Assembly (NCBI RefSeq): GCF_014284175.1
Contig: NZ_JACOGA010000019.1
Coordinates: 1 to 64,000 of the forward strand
Direction: 5' to 3'
DNA length: 64,000 bases
Source: Affinundibacterium flavidum
GTDB taxonomy: Bacteria; Pseudomonadota; Gammaproteobacteria; Burkholderiales; Burkholderiaceae_D
Shown here: positions 18,484 to 28,339 of the stretch, in pieces
Layout of the letters: each line of letters opens with the position of its first letter
Numbering within the stretch: position 1 is the first letter of the stretch
Program-made: the position numbers and the translations under genes
The notes under the pieces: generated by a model
Seen by the model: the letters and a program-made list of their open reading frames with translations, nothing else
Databases searched by the model: none
What the model was told of the DNA's origin: nothing

Positions 18484-20274
18484 ATGAAGACATCTGTACA
18501 TCAATGGCTAAGAAGCGGCATGCTGACGTCGCTATTGCTGCTAGGTGCTTGTGGTGGAGGTGGCAGTAGTGGTGGCAGTGCCAGCACCTCCGATCCAGTG
18601 GCAGAATTGCCAGGCACCTTGGTTGATACGGTCAGTTATGCCTCAAATGCCAACGCCTCGCTGACCTCAGCCGTCGACGCGACCGCCAATACGACGCACA
18701 GTATCACTTTGAACGGCGTCACCATTCCCTACACTGCCAGAGCAGGCCACTTAACGGCAAAAGCGCCAGGAACAGGGCAGGATCAGGCTTCGTTTTTTTA
18801 TGTTGCTTATACTGCCGATAATCAGCCAGCCGCAACTCGACCCATCACTTTCTTTTATAACGGCGGACCCGGTTCGGCAAGCGTCTGGTTGCATTTGGGT
18901 TCCTATGGACCTAAACGTTTGGCGACCGGGATCCCGTCTACTACCGTGCCGCGCCCCTTTGCTTTAGTGGACAACTCCGAAAGCTTGCTCGATACCAGCG
19001 ATCTGGTTTTTGTCGATGCGGTTGGCAGTGGCCTGTCGCAGGCGATTGCACCTTTTACCAATCGTAGTTTTTGGAGTGTGGATGCTGATGCAGCGGTGTT
19101 TCGTGATTTTGTCCAGCGCTACATCACCGTTAATGCTCGTCAGGCGTCACCTAAATACTTGTTCGGTGAGTCGTATGGTGGGCCGCGTACTGCGGTGTTG
19201 GCAGCGCTGCTAGAAAGTGCAGGTGTGCGACTCACTGGCCTAGTGCTGCAATCGCCAGCAATGGACTACAACAGCAATTGTGGTGTCGTTAGCCCGGCAG
19301 TTATAAGTTGCGGCGGCTACTTACCTAGTTATGCCGCGACGGGTCAGTATTACCGCTTGACCCGACCGCTGGTAGACGATTTGAGTGCCTATATGACGCA
19401 GATACGTGACTTTAGTTCGCGTCGTTATACGCCAGCAGTGAATGCACTATTAGCTGGCGGTACTGTCCCTGCCGAGTTACCTCCGCTGCTCAGTGACTAT
19501 ACCGGCACGACGCTTACGCTTTGGCAAAGTAGTTTTAATATGCAAGCTGGACTATTTCGCAACCAGTTGCTAAGTGGTAGCTTGCTTGGTCGTTACGATG
19601 CACGTGTGTCAGCGCCAGTCGGCAGCGCATTGGCCAGTGAGGGCGATCCTTCCAGCACCATCATCAGCGCATCATTTTCCAGCGCAATCACTAGCTATCT
19701 GCGCGATACACTGCGCTACCGCAACGCGTCAACTTATGTGCTATCAGGCACCGCTATTGAAAACTGGGACTTTCGTCACGCGGGTAGGAATCTGCCAGAC
19801 ACCGTGCCAGACCTAGGCGCGGCATTGTCACTGAACCCACAATTGCGTGTACTGACGTTGAATGGCTATCACGATTTGGCAACGCCTTTCTACCAAACCG
19901 AACAGGATCTGGCACGACTGAATCAGCCCAGTCGCGTGATCGTGCGCAATTATGCCGGTGGACATATGACCTATTTAGACGACGCCGCTCGTGTGGCTAG
20001 CAAAGCGGATCTGCAAGCTTTTTATCGAGGAACTTTGACAGGAGTGCAGGCAACCACGCCAACGGCAAATACACTAGCCGCACCGCCAAGCTTTGTTGCG
20101 ACTAGCATTGTCAGCACGCTTCCTTCAGAGGCGCAACAAACTCCACTACGCGACCCTTGGGTGCCATCGGCACAACGACCGCTTGTGGCTCCGCCGCCGC
20201 CTAGTCAAGGCTTAGCTTTACAGCGTGAGATCGAAGCAAGGATGCTTGAGGTGCATCAGCGGGATGGTAAGTAG
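18484..20274 (+). CDS. S10 serine carboxypeptidase lipoprotein
   Basis: A protein of 596 residues. The start at 18484 is fixed by GGAGG 6 bp upstream; an in-frame ATG at 18463 lies before it. A lipobox LLLGAC with Cys23 and a Gly/Ser linker indicate outer-membrane or periplasmic lipid anchoring. S10 motifs are visible: substrate-binding NGGPGSASVWLHL, nucleophile in LFGESYGG (about residue 225), Asp in LNGYHDLATPF and His in AGGHMTYLD. S10 enzymes remove C-terminal residues at acidic pH and are much less common in bacteria than in eukaryotes. Pro-rich C-terminal tail. Confidence 0.92.
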   Translation: MKTSVHQWLRSGMLTSLLLLGACGGGGSSGGSASTSDPVAELPGTLVDTVSYASNANASLTSAVDATANTTHSITLNGVTIPYTARAGHLTAKAPGTGQDQASFFYVAYTADNQPAATRPITFFYNGGPGSASVWLHLGSYGPKRLATGIPSTTVPRPFALVDNSESLLDTSDLVFVDAVGSGLSQAIAPFTNRSFWSVDADAAVFRDFVQRYITVNARQASPKYLFGESYGGPRTAVLAALLESAGVRLTGLVLQSPAMDYNSNCGVVSPAVISCGGYLPSYAATGQYYRLTRPLVDDLSAYMTQIRDFSSRRYTPAVNALLAGGTVPAELPPLLSDYTGTTLTLWQSSFNMQAGLFRNQLLSGSLLGRYDARVSAPVGSALASEGDPSSTIISASFSSAITSYLRDTLRYRNASTYVLSGTAIENWDFRHAGRNLPDTVPDLGAALSLNPQLRVLTLNGYHDLATPFYQTEQDLARLNQPSRVIVRNYAGGHMTYLDDAARVASKADLQAFYRGTLTGVQATTPTANTLAAPPSFVATSIVSTLPSEAQQTPLRDPWVPSAQRPLVAPPPPSQGLALQREIEARMLEVHQRDGK

Positions 20275-20347
20275 GTTTTATTTATGGCCGCTTACCCTGG
20301 GGGTGTTGGCATCTTAGGAAATGATTAGGCTTGATCAGGCTGCAAAG

Positions 20348-20794
20348 TTAATTCTTAACTGCAAATTCGAGTTTTTCGAATAACTTTGCCTGAGCTTGCC
20401 TTCCAAGATCTGTCGTTTTGAAGCCAAACGAAATCTTCTCATTTTTTGCTTTTGCGTCTGCGTATTCGGCCGCGGTGTATTCTCGAATAAAGCCTAGTTC
20501 GGTTAATTCCTTGGTATTGTCTGAAAAAGATCCTGCGCTTTCTTGATAGCTCACCGAGTCACCAAGACGTATGACTTCATGAATTCCACTTCTTGTAAGT
20601 CGACGAAGTAGCTTATCCAATTCCGACTCTGAGTTAGTAGTTTCTTTGTGCAGAATCTGCATATTTGAAGAGTTACTTTTCGATTCGCTGTGGAGTTTTA
20701 ACGCCAGAAAATCCAAGGCAAATATCCAGCAAGACAGCACAACGAGAAATTTTATGGGGTGAGATCTAATCCAAGCTGAAAACACATTGTCCAT
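20348..20794 (-). CDS. hypothetical small protein with N-terminal membrane anchor
   Basis: A 148-residue protein. An N-terminal hydrophobic helix (about 14-32, IKFLVVLSCWIFALDFLAL) is followed by a charged soluble part with a winged-helix-like alternation (LDKLLRRLTRSGIHEVIRLG ... KTTDLGRQAQAKLFEKL). I do not recognise the family. It lies alone between the S10 gene and the polA group, with GAAAG in front of the start. Confidence 0.55.
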   Translation of the reverse strand: MDNVFSAWIRSHPIKFLVVLSCWIFALDFLALKLHSESKSNSSNMQILHKETTNSESELDKLLRRLTRSGIHEVIRLGDSVSYQESAGSFSDNTKELTELGFIREYTAAEYADAKAKNEKISFGFKTTDLGRQAQAKLFEKLEFAVKN

Positions 20795-21005
20795 TTTTTT
20801 CTTTCATAGGAAGTAGTGCGTAGGGTTAATCGGCAGAACCGTATTGTACCGTCTGAAGGTGAAATGAAAAACAGCAAAGCACTTTATGTGCAAATCCAAC
20901 GCACCTAAGAAAATGATGGATAGTCATTGTTAACGTTCATGCGGCACAATATACCTGCGGCGGTTGATATTTTACGAAAAGGTTACTTCTTATCGAATTG
21001 TCGAA

Positions 21006-21605
21006 TCAAGTAATCCAAATATTTACTTGCTGGGTAATTTTCCATCGTCCGTTTTCCTTTGATAATAGGAAAAGATCACCAGCACCAAATTGACCTCCTG
21101 AGGAAATTGATAGAAGCACTAAAGCTTGTCTGCCTTCTTTATCTATGCCGACACGTGAAAACTTAATTAGACTGTGTGATTTCGGAAACTGACGGTAAAA
21201 ATTCTTCCATGCTTCCTTTAATTTCATTGATCCATTGAATAGCTTTATGTAGTCTTTTTCTGAAAGTGCGATTACTCTATTACCAAGTGTGGACGTTAGT
21301 TTTTGAATGTCGAAATGCAGCTCCTTTTCGCCAACGTTTAAAAAATCTGAAATTACAGACTTCGTTGCAATTGGCATGAGCCCACTTATTTCATCTGCCT
21401 TTGATGTCAACAAGCTTTGTGATAACGGCCTTGTCTTCGCTAATATGACAAGGACTGGGTTTTGAGGGTTTTCTTTTGATAGTGCTTTCACTAAATCGGT
21501 ATAGACACTTATTTCTTCCGATCTTATTTGTGCTAATGCAGGTCTATCGATGAATAAATTCATCAAAATGACGCACAGAAGGAGAAATATCGGTTGTCTC
21601 CACAT
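21006..21605 (-). CDS. hypothetical exported protein translationally coupled to polA
   Basis: A 199-residue protein with a signal peptide (MWRQPIFLLLCVILMNLF...PALAQ, cleavage near residue 26). Its ATG is one base beyond the polA stop, and GAGG in the end of polA serves as ribosome site, so the two are read from one message. The mature part is alpha/beta with a C-terminal LFLLSKENGRWKITQQVNIWI strand pair typical of NTF2-like or similar small domains; no function can be named. GC is lower than in polA. Confidence 0.6.
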   Translation of the reverse strand: MWRQPIFLLLCVILMNLFIDRPALAQIRSEEISVYTDLVKALSKENPQNPVLVILAKTRPLSQSLLTSKADEISGLMPIATKSVISDFLNVGEKELHFDIQKLTSTLGNRVIALSEKDYIKLFNGSMKLKEAWKNFYRQFPKSHSLIKFSRVGIDKEGRQALVLLSISSGGQFGAGDLFLLSKENGRWKITQQVNIWIT

Positions 21606-21606
21606 A

Positions 21607-24405
21607 TCAATGCGCCTCTTCCCAATTCAACCCAACCCCCACCTCAGCCAACAAAGGCACCTTCAATTCAGCCACCCCAGCCATTAATTCAGGCAACTTA
21701 CGCTTCACTAATTCCAACTCTTCAGCCACAACTTCCAGCACCAATTCATCATGTACTTGCATAATCATTTTGGATTTGAGCTGATCGGTTTCTAACCAAC
21801 CCTGCACCGCAATCATCGCCAGTTTAATCAAGTCCGCCGCCGTACCCTGCATAGGCGCATTAATCGCCGCGCGTTCTGCGCCTTGGCGGCGTGGGCCGTT
21901 CGGGCTGTTGATTTCTGGTAGCCAGAGTCGGCGGCCGAAGACGGTTTCTACGTAGCCGTGGGCTTTGGCTTGGAGTCTGGTGTCGGCCATGTAGTGCGCG
22001 ACGCCTGGGTAGCGGAGAAAATATTTGTCGATGTAGCTTTGCGCTGCGCTACGTTCTATGCCGAGGTTGCCTGCTAAGCCAAATGCGCTCATGCCGTAGA
22101 TCAGGCCGAAGTTAATCACTTTGGCGTAACGTCTTTGTTCGCTGGTGACTTCCGCTAATGTGACGCCAAAAATTTCTGATGCTGTTGCTCTATGCACGTC
22201 TTCGCCGTCGGCAAAGGCTTTGAGCAAACTCGCATCGCCCGAGATGTGCGCCATGATGCGTAATTCGATTTGTGAATAATCGGCCGAGACGATGCTATTG
22301 CCCGGTGCGGCGACAAAGGCTTCGCGGATGCGGCGACCTTCGGCGGTGCGTACGGGAATGTTTTGTAGATTAGGATCGTTGGATGCGAGACGGCCTGTGA
22401 CCGCAACGGCTTGCGCGTAGTTTGTGTGGACGCGACCGGTATCGCTGTTGACCATCTTCGGTAATTTGTCGGTGTAAGTCGATTTGAGTTTGGCGAGGCC
22501 GCGATATTCCAATAACACCTTCGGCAGTGGATAATCTTCTGCCAGTTTTTGTAAAACTTCTTCGTCGGTGGATGGTGCGCCGGATGGTGTTTTTTTGACG
22601 ACGGGCAGGCCGAGTTTGCCGAAGAAAATTTCACCGAGTTGTTTGGGTGAATTTAAGTTGAATGGCTGCTCAGCCAGCTCGTAAGCCTTTTGTTCCAGCT
22701 CTAATAAACGATTGCCGATTTCATGTGATTGCGTGGCGAGTAAATCTCGATTGATCAGCACGCCATTGCGTTCTATCTTTTGTAAAACGACGGACGTTGG
22801 CAATTCAATTTTGTCGTAGATGAAGCGTAATTTATCGTAAGGTTCAACTTGCGGCCACATTGCTTGATGGAGTTGTAGAGTGATGTCGGCGTCTTCTGCC
22901 GCGTAAGCTGTGGCACGTTCCAGATCGACTTGGTCGAATCCAATTTGCGACGCGCCTTTGCCACAGACTTCTTCAAAGCTAATCGTTTTGCGTTCTAAAT
23001 GACGCATCGCTAAGCTATCCATGTCGTGCGATTTGTGTGATTCGAAGACATAGGATTGCAGCAAGGTGTCATGCAAAATGCCATGCAGCTGTATGCCGTG
23101 ATTGGCGAAGATGTGGCTATCGTATTTGAGGTTTTGTCCGACCTTAGCTTTGCTCGCGTCTTCTAACCACGCCTTCATTTTGCCTAGTACAAATTCACGA
23201 TTCAGTTGTTCTGGTGCGCCTGGATAATTGTGTGCCAGTGGAATGTAAGCGGCTATGCCAGCTTCGCAGCATAAAGAAATGCCGACCATTTGCGCGTTCA
23301 TCGGTTCTAGCGACGTGGTTTCGGTATCGACCGAGGTGAGGGCGGCTTGATTGATTTTATCTAACCAAGTGTCGAGCTGAGCTTCGGTCAAAATCATTTC
23401 GTAATGTGTGACGGCGGGCGCGGCTGGGATTGCTGCGGGCGTATTGCTTGCGACAGCATTGTTGGTTGCATTGTTAGCAGCGTCGTCGCCAAACAAACCG
23501 CCTTGCGCTGGCGCTGCTTTGGCTGGTGCCGAGCCTGCCACAGGGTCAACGCCAAACTCACGCAATAAACTCTTGAAGCCTTGATGTTGCAAGAAGGCGA
23601 TCATTTCTTCCCGATTTTCTTCTTTCGCTTTGAGCGATTCGTCGATAGAAATATGATGACCAGCGAGATCGCAATCGGTCTTCACTGTGATCAATACTCG
23701 ACCTTGCGGTAACCAATTTAAGGCAGCACGAAGATTGTCACCGACCACGCCTTTGATCTTATCCGCATTGGCGATTACGCCATCTAGGCTATCAAACTCG
23801 GTCAGCCATTTCACGGCAGTTTTTGGCCCGCACTTGGCGACACCTGGGACGTTATCGACGGTGTCGCCGATCAGCGTTAAATAGTCGATGATGCGATTCG
23901 GAGGCACGCCAAATTTGGTCAATACGCCGGCTTCATCAAGCTTTTCATTGTTCATGGTGTTGATCAAAGTCACGTTGGCATTGACTAATTGCGCCAGATC
24001 TTTGTCACCAGTGGAGACGATGGTATTCATGCCACGTGCAGTGGCTTCCACCGCCAATGTGCCGATCACGTCATCAGCTTCTACGCCTTCGACCATCAAA
24101 ATAGGCCAACCCATCGCCGCAACGGCTTGGTGTATTGGTTCGATTTGTAAGCGTAAATCGTCTGGCATAGGCGCGCGCTGTGCTTTATATTCTGGATAGA
24201 GATCGTCGCGAAAGGTCTTGCCCTTGGCATCGAACACGCAAGCCATGTAAGCTGCAGGATAATCTTGGCGCAGGCGACGCATCATATTGACCATGCCGTG
24301 AATCGCGCCGGTTGGTTCGCCGCGCATATTGCGCAGATCGGGCAGGGCGTGGAAAGCGCGGTATAAATAGCTGGAGCCGTCGACTAATAACAGAGTTTTT
24401 TGCAT
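21607..24405 (-). CDS. polA: DNA polymerase I
   Basis: A 932-residue repair and Okazaki-fragment polymerase starting MQKTLLLVDGSSYLYRAFHA. Domains in order: 5'-3' flap exonuclease (about 1-290), a linker rich in Ala/Pro/Asn (about 315-360, AGSAPAKAAPAQGGLF), a 3'-5' proofreading domain with intact DxE in VDTETTSLEP, then the family A polymerase with motif A DYSQIELRIMAHIS, motif B RRYAKVINFGLIYG and motif C QVHDELVLEV. I chose 24405 as start; an upstream in-frame start at 24516 would run through the divergent gene and add unrelated residues. No clear ribosome site is seen. Confidence 0.97.
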   Translation of the reverse strand: MQKTLLLVDGSSYLYRAFHALPDLRNMRGEPTGAIHGMVNMMRRLRQDYPAAYMACVFDAKGKTFRDDLYPEYKAQRAPMPDDLRLQIEPIHQAVAAMGWPILMVEGVEADDVIGTLAVEATARGMNTIVSTGDKDLAQLVNANVTLINTMNNEKLDEAGVLTKFGVPPNRIIDYLTLIGDTVDNVPGVAKCGPKTAVKWLTEFDSLDGVIANADKIKGVVGDNLRAALNWLPQGRVLITVKTDCDLAGHHISIDESLKAKEENREEMIAFLQHQGFKSLLREFGVDPVAGSAPAKAAPAQGGLFGDDAANNATNNAVASNTPAAIPAAPAVTHYEMILTEAQLDTWLDKINQAALTSVDTETTSLEPMNAQMVGISLCCEAGIAAYIPLAHNYPGAPEQLNREFVLGKMKAWLEDASKAKVGQNLKYDSHIFANHGIQLHGILHDTLLQSYVFESHKSHDMDSLAMRHLERKTISFEEVCGKGASQIGFDQVDLERATAYAAEDADITLQLHQAMWPQVEPYDKLRFIYDKIELPTSVVLQKIERNGVLINRDLLATQSHEIGNRLLELEQKAYELAEQPFNLNSPKQLGEIFFGKLGLPVVKKTPSGAPSTDEEVLQKLAEDYPLPKVLLEYRGLAKLKSTYTDKLPKMVNSDTGRVHTNYAQAVAVTGRLASNDPNLQNIPVRTAEGRRIREAFVAAPGNSIVSADYSQIELRIMAHISGDASLLKAFADGEDVHRATASEIFGVTLAEVTSEQRRYAKVINFGLIYGMSAFGLAGNLGIERSAAQSYIDKYFLRYPGVAHYMADTRLQAKAHGYVETVFGRRLWLPEINSPNGPRRQGAERAAINAPMQGTAADLIKLAMIAVQGWLETDQLKSKMIMQVHDELVLEVVAEELELVKRKLPELMAGVAELKVPLLAEVGVGLNWEEAH

Positions 24406-24418
24406 AAGGATTTGAGGT

Positions 24419-25156
24419 ATGAATGACAGCGGAAAAAGAATCTTAAAATTGCGCCAGATCGTCGACAAGGATAAGGCCACCGCCTTAAAAGCCCGTGAGT
24501 CATGGCATATGTTCACGATTATGGCAGAGTTTATCGAATCTACCGAACGCCTGTCGGCACTGGGGCCGGCGGTGACGATCTTCGGTTCGGCGCGTATTGC
24601 TCACGATAATCCCTATTATCAGGATTGTGTGGATGTGGCGAAACGCTTATCCGACGAAGGTTTTGCCGTGATTTCTGGTGGTGGTCCGGGAATTATGGAA
24701 GCGGCCAATCGGGGCGCTTTTGATGGTGAATCTGCCTCGGTAGGTCTCAATATTGAATTGCCACATGAACAGACCACCAATCCCTGGCAAAACATTTCTT
24801 TGAACTTTCGCCATTTTTTTGCACGCAAAGTGTCTTTTGTGAAGTACGCCGATGCTTATGTGATTTTTCCAGGTGGCTTTGGCACTATGGATGAGTTAAT
24901 GGAAGTGCTGACCTTGATGCAAACTGGTAAAACCAAAAAAATACCGGTGATCTTGGTCGGTACCAGCTTTTGGCAGGGATTCTTGGATTGGATTAAAACG
25001 CAAATGGCGGATAAGGGTTTGATTGAGGATAAGGATCTGAATTTGGTGCAGTTAATCGACGAGCCAGCAAATGTTGTTGATGCTATTTTTGCATTTTATG
25101 AAGCGCATGATATTGAGCCATCGGATGAAGAGCGTCAGCGTATGTTGTACTTGTAA
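24419..25156 (+). CDS. LOG-family (TIGR00730) Rossmann-fold protein
   Basis: A 245-residue protein of the LOG/YvdD/PpnN superfamily. Signature motifs are present: GGGPGIMEAANRGAFDG and PGGFGTMDELMEVLTL (PGGxGT-x-x-E/D form). Characterised relatives cleave nucleoside monophosphates to base plus ribose 5-phosphate (cytokinin riboside phosphoribohydrolases). It starts only 13 bp from the divergent polA start, with AAGGA 8 bp ahead of its ATG, so each promoter must lie within or overlap the other gene's 5' region. Confidence 0.9.
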   Translation: MNDSGKRILKLRQIVDKDKATALKARESWHMFTIMAEFIESTERLSALGPAVTIFGSARIAHDNPYYQDCVDVAKRLSDEGFAVISGGGPGIMEAANRGAFDGESASVGLNIELPHEQTTNPWQNISLNFRHFFARKVSFVKYADAYVIFPGGFGTMDELMEVLTLMQTGKTKKIPVILVGTSFWQGFLDWIKTQMADKGLIEDKDLNLVQLIDEPANVVDAIFAFYEAHDIEPSDEERQRMLYL

Positions 25157-25338
25157 GATTAGTCGTTTGTCTGATTTGCAGAGTAAGCCAGTGCATTTTC
25201 CCCGTGGAGAGCGCTGGCTTTGCTACAATGTTAGACAAGCTTGTGTATTTTGGCTGCATTGAGCGCAATTAATTTTGATCAGGCCAGAATAGACCGTATT
25301 TTCCGCATTACATATTGATCACATTTAAAGTGAAAATC

Positions 25339-25857
25339 ATGAAAATTTCTTTGACTACCATCGCTAGCCTCATCGCTGCCTGTTTTGCAATTTCCGCCTC
25401 GACTCTGGTCGCAGCGCAAGAAAAGGCAGCGCCACCTCCACCGAAACTGGAAAAACTGGAAGAGGGTCCTGAAACCGACGTTAAGTTGATCAAGCCAGAA
25501 GGCACTAAGCTGAAAACAGTCGAGCGCAAAGAAAATGGCAAACTGACTGAAGTACAAGTACGTTCAGGTAAAAGCACTTACACAGTGAAACCAAACAACG
25601 CCCCAAAAGGGACGCCAGAGGGTGACGCAAACCGCGCTGCGCAATGGAAGGTGATGGAATTTGGCGGCAAGAAAGAGACTAAAGAGCCAGAGTCTTTGCC
25701 AGTCTTAGCACCTGGCCCTTACTCCACGTCAAAAACTGGTACGACGAAAGTGCAGTCCGCACCAGTAGCAAAACCTGCTTCGGCAAGCTCAGCGGCTGCT
25801 TCAGCAGCGAATGCGACCAGTGCAACATCGGCATCCATGCCGGCTGAGAAAAAATAA
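25339..25857 (+). CDS. DUF2782-family exported protein
   Basis: A 173-residue protein starting MKISLTTIASLIAACFAIS with a signal peptide cleaved near LVAAQ. The core (PPPPKLEKLEEGPETDVKLIKPEG ... VQVRSGKSTYTVKPN) matches DUF2782, a small beta-rich domain found beside thrB and polA in betaproteobacteria; the C-terminal Ala/Ser/Thr tail is low-complexity. Function unknown. It is the first gene of a set with thrB and the next membrane protein (27-bp gap to thrB). Confidence 0.85.
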   Translation: MKISLTTIASLIAACFAISASTLVAAQEKAAPPPPKLEKLEEGPETDVKLIKPEGTKLKTVERKENGKLTEVQVRSGKSTYTVKPNNAPKGTPEGDANRAAQWKVMEFGGKKETKEPESLPVLAPGPYSTSKTGTTKVQSAPVAKPASASSAAASAANATSATSASMPAEKK

Positions 25858-25884
25858 TTTACCTAATCATTGATAAATAAAGAC

Positions 25885-26844
25885 ATGGCTGTATTTACAT
25901 CGGTAACACTAGAAGACCTCGCCCCTTGGATGACGCAATTCCCACTTGGCAAAGCATTGGCAATTCGAGGCATCGCTTCAGGAATAGAAAACAGTAATTT
26001 CTTTATTGATACAGAACAGGGTGAATTTGTTCTCACGATTTTCGAAAATCTGAATTTTGAGCAATTACCTTTTTACTTAAAATTGATGCGGCATTTAGCT
26101 GATCGCGACGTTCTGGTGCCAGCGCCGATTGCGAATGCCGACGGTGAATTGTGTGTCGCTTTGCACGGTAAACCTGCAGCCATCGTCAGCAAATTGAGTG
26201 GTAGTTCACAGATGGAGCCATTGCCTGTGCATTGCGCTGAAGTGGGAACGATGTTGGCGCGCATGCACCTTGCTGCGCAAGATTTCACTATCTATCAACC
26301 AAATCTACGTTCGCTGGATTGGTGGCAAGTGACTGTGCCTAAGGTTTTGGGATTTCTGAGCGATGCCAATCGCCAGTTAATGCAGGATGAAATTGCATTT
26401 CAATCGAGTTTTGCACAGACGCCTACGTATCGTGCTTTGACGCAAGGCCCGGTACATGCGGATTTGTTCCGTAATAATGTGATGTTTGATGGCGACAAAT
26501 TGACGGGCTTTTTTGATTTCTATTTCGCGGGTTGTGATAGTTGGTTGTTTGACGTCGCTGTGACGATTAATGACTGGTGCATCGACTTGGCAACAGGGGA
26601 GTTAGATTTGCCACGTGTCAACGCCATGCTTAACGCCTATCATGCGGTGCGTCCATTCACGCCAGAGGAATCCTTGGCATGGCAAGCGATGTTACGCGCT
26701 GCGGCTTTCCGTTTCTGGTTGTCGCGTGTATTTGATTTTTATCAGCCGCGTGATGCTGAAATGCTGACGCCGCACGATCCTACACATTTCGAGCGTATAT
26801 TGCGCCTGCGAGTTTCGCAAGTGGTAGCGCCGCTGCCACAATAA
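25885..26844 (+). CDS. thrB: homoserine kinase (APH-fold type)
   Basis: A 319-residue enzyme starting MAVFTSVTLEDLAPW. It makes O-phosphohomoserine from homoserine and ATP in threonine biosynthesis. It belongs to the aminoglycoside-phosphotransferase-fold group of homoserine kinases, not the GHMP kinase group of E. coli: glycine-poor ATP loop ASGIENSNFFIDT, catalytic loop GPVHADLFRNNVMF (His-x-Asp with Asn) and metal-binding DFYFAGCDSW. Size and gene neighbours (DUF2782, BPSS1780-type protein, polA) are those of Burkholderiales thrB. Confidence 0.95.
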   Translation: MAVFTSVTLEDLAPWMTQFPLGKALAIRGIASGIENSNFFIDTEQGEFVLTIFENLNFEQLPFYLKLMRHLADRDVLVPAPIANADGELCVALHGKPAAIVSKLSGSSQMEPLPVHCAEVGTMLARMHLAAQDFTIYQPNLRSLDWWQVTVPKVLGFLSDANRQLMQDEIAFQSSFAQTPTYRALTQGPVHADLFRNNVMFDGDKLTGFFDFYFAGCDSWLFDVAVTINDWCIDLATGELDLPRVNAMLNAYHAVRPFTPEESLAWQAMLRAAAFRFWLSRVFDFYQPRDAEMLTPHDPTHFERILRLRVSQVVAPLPQ

Positions 26845-26860
26845 AATTGATGTTAACTTC

Positions 26861-27625
26861 ATGAGTACACCTAAAGCAATTGCAGGATGGCATTGGATTA
26901 CCCACGCTGCTCAATTATTAAAGAAAAGGCCTTTTGAATTGCTATTTTCCTTTATGGGGCTGATTTTCTGCTTGTTCGGAATGGTGGCTATTCAGTATGT
27001 TGGCATCGTCATCTTGATGGTACTGGCGCCTGTATTGGGGATGGGTTTTATGCAGGTTTGCAGGCAGGTTGATGAAAATCAGGCTTTTCAACCAGGTGCG
27101 CTTTTCATTGCTTTCCGAACTCCTGCATTGAAGGCTTTGTGCATCTCTGGCTTTTTGCAATTATTGGCGTTAATGCTGTCATTTGCTGTGACGATGGCGG
27201 TTGATGGTGGGGTTTTATGGGATTTTGTGAGTAATAATCGCGTGATCGATGAGAGGGCTTTGCGTGAAACCTCGATCGTCGGCAGCTTGTTATTGGCGCG
27301 ACTCTTCAATTTACCCGCAATGATGGGGTTTTGGTTTGCTGCGCCTTTGATTATGTGGAATGGTATGGGCGTTGGGAAAGCCATTTTCTATAGTTTTTTT
27401 GCCGTTTGGCGCGCTCGTGCTGTATTTGCGACTTACTTAATTGCCTGGGCAGGGATTTTGTTGTCTCTGCCTGCAATGCTGGCATTATTGGCGACTTTGC
27501 TGCCTGGCGTTTTGGGAGTAATAAATCTCTTTCTGTTGCCTTTGGTATTGGTGGTATTTGTCGTTCTGTACATCACCTTCTACACATCGTATAAAGAAAT
27601 TTTCGCTCTTGATACGAAAGTCTGA
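26861..27625 (+). CDS. BPSS1780-family inner-membrane protein
   Basis: A 254-residue polytopic protein with about six membrane helices. It begins MSTPKAIAGWHWITHAAQLLKKRP, the N-terminal pattern of BPSS1780-family proteins found next to thrB in Burkholderiales. Function unknown. It follows thrB with a 16-bp gap and ends at a bidirectional terminator. Confidence 0.85.
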   Translation: MSTPKAIAGWHWITHAAQLLKKRPFELLFSFMGLIFCLFGMVAIQYVGIVILMVLAPVLGMGFMQVCRQVDENQAFQPGALFIAFRTPALKALCISGFLQLLALMLSFAVTMAVDGGVLWDFVSNNRVIDERALRETSIVGSLLLARLFNLPAMMGFWFAAPLIMWNGMGVGKAIFYSFFAVWRARAVFATYLIAWAGILLSLPAMLALLATLLPGVLGVINLFLLPLVLVVFVVLYITFYTSYKEIFALDTKV

Positions 27626-27682
27626 AGCACGCCTATACGATGATTGATCTGAGCCTGATATAAGTTTGGTGCTCAACAATGG

Positions 27683-27710
27683 AAAATGCCGAAATCTATT
27701 CGGCATTTTT
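27683..27710. terminator. bidirectional terminator
   Basis: AATGCCGAA (27685-27693) pairs with TTCGGCATT (27699-27707), with A tract before and T tract after. It sits between the convergent membrane protein and OsmC genes. Confidence 0.85.
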
Positions 27711-27740
27711 ACTTTGAAGAGATGTGAAACTTGATATAGC

Positions 27741-28190
27741 TTACTTATCGTGTTCCGAAGCGAGGGTCAGGTCTTCAATAATCTCATAGCTGTGTGACAT
27801 TTCTGCCGTTTTGGCCAGCATGATCGAGGCTGAGCAATATTTCTCGTGCGATAGTGCGATCGCACGTTCCACCAGATTTGGCTTGAGATTGCGGCCAGTG
27901 ACGACGAAGTGGAAATGGATTTTTGTGAAAACCTTAGGCTCGGTGCTGGCGCGTTCAGCGGATAACTTAACTTCGCAGCCACGTACATCTTGTTTGCCTT
28001 TGCGCAATATCAGTACTACGTCATAAGCAGAACAGCCACCCGTCCCCAGTAATACCATTTCCATAGGGCGTGGTGCAAGGTTATGGCCGCCACCTTCCGG
28101 TGCACCATCCATCAAAACTGCGTGGCCTGAACCAGTTTCTGCTAAAAAACTCATACCGGAAGTACCGGTCCAACTTACCTTTGCTTCCAT
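27741..28190 (-). CDS. OsmC-family protein
   Basis: A 149-residue OsmC/Ohr-fold protein. The conserved peroxidatic Cys regions are present: GTGGCSAYDVVLILRKGKQ (first Cys) and HEKYCSASIMLAKTAEM (second Cys), with the preceding EGGGHNLAPRPMEMVL. OsmC proteins reduce organic hydroperoxides through this Cys pair using lipoylated or other thiol donors. AGGAGA lies 7 bp before the start. Single gene, convergent to the thrB group. Confidence 0.92.
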   Translation of the reverse strand: MEAKVSWTGTSGMSFLAETGSGHAVLMDGAPEGGGHNLAPRPMEMVLLGTGGCSAYDVVLILRKGKQDVRGCEVKLSAERASTEPKVFTKIHFHFVVTGRNLKPNLVERAIALSHEKYCSASIMLAKTAEMSHSYEIIEDLTLASEHDK

Positions 28191-28339
28191 CGCATTCTCT
28201 CCTGCATTTGTATTAGTTTGTTTTGGTTTGGTTTAAATACCTAATCGGCTATTGTAGCTTATTGTAATTATGTTGTACGAAAGCACTAATTTGCGAATGT
28301 ATTTATTGATGTATTCGTTTGAGCAAGAAAAGAGTTGTG

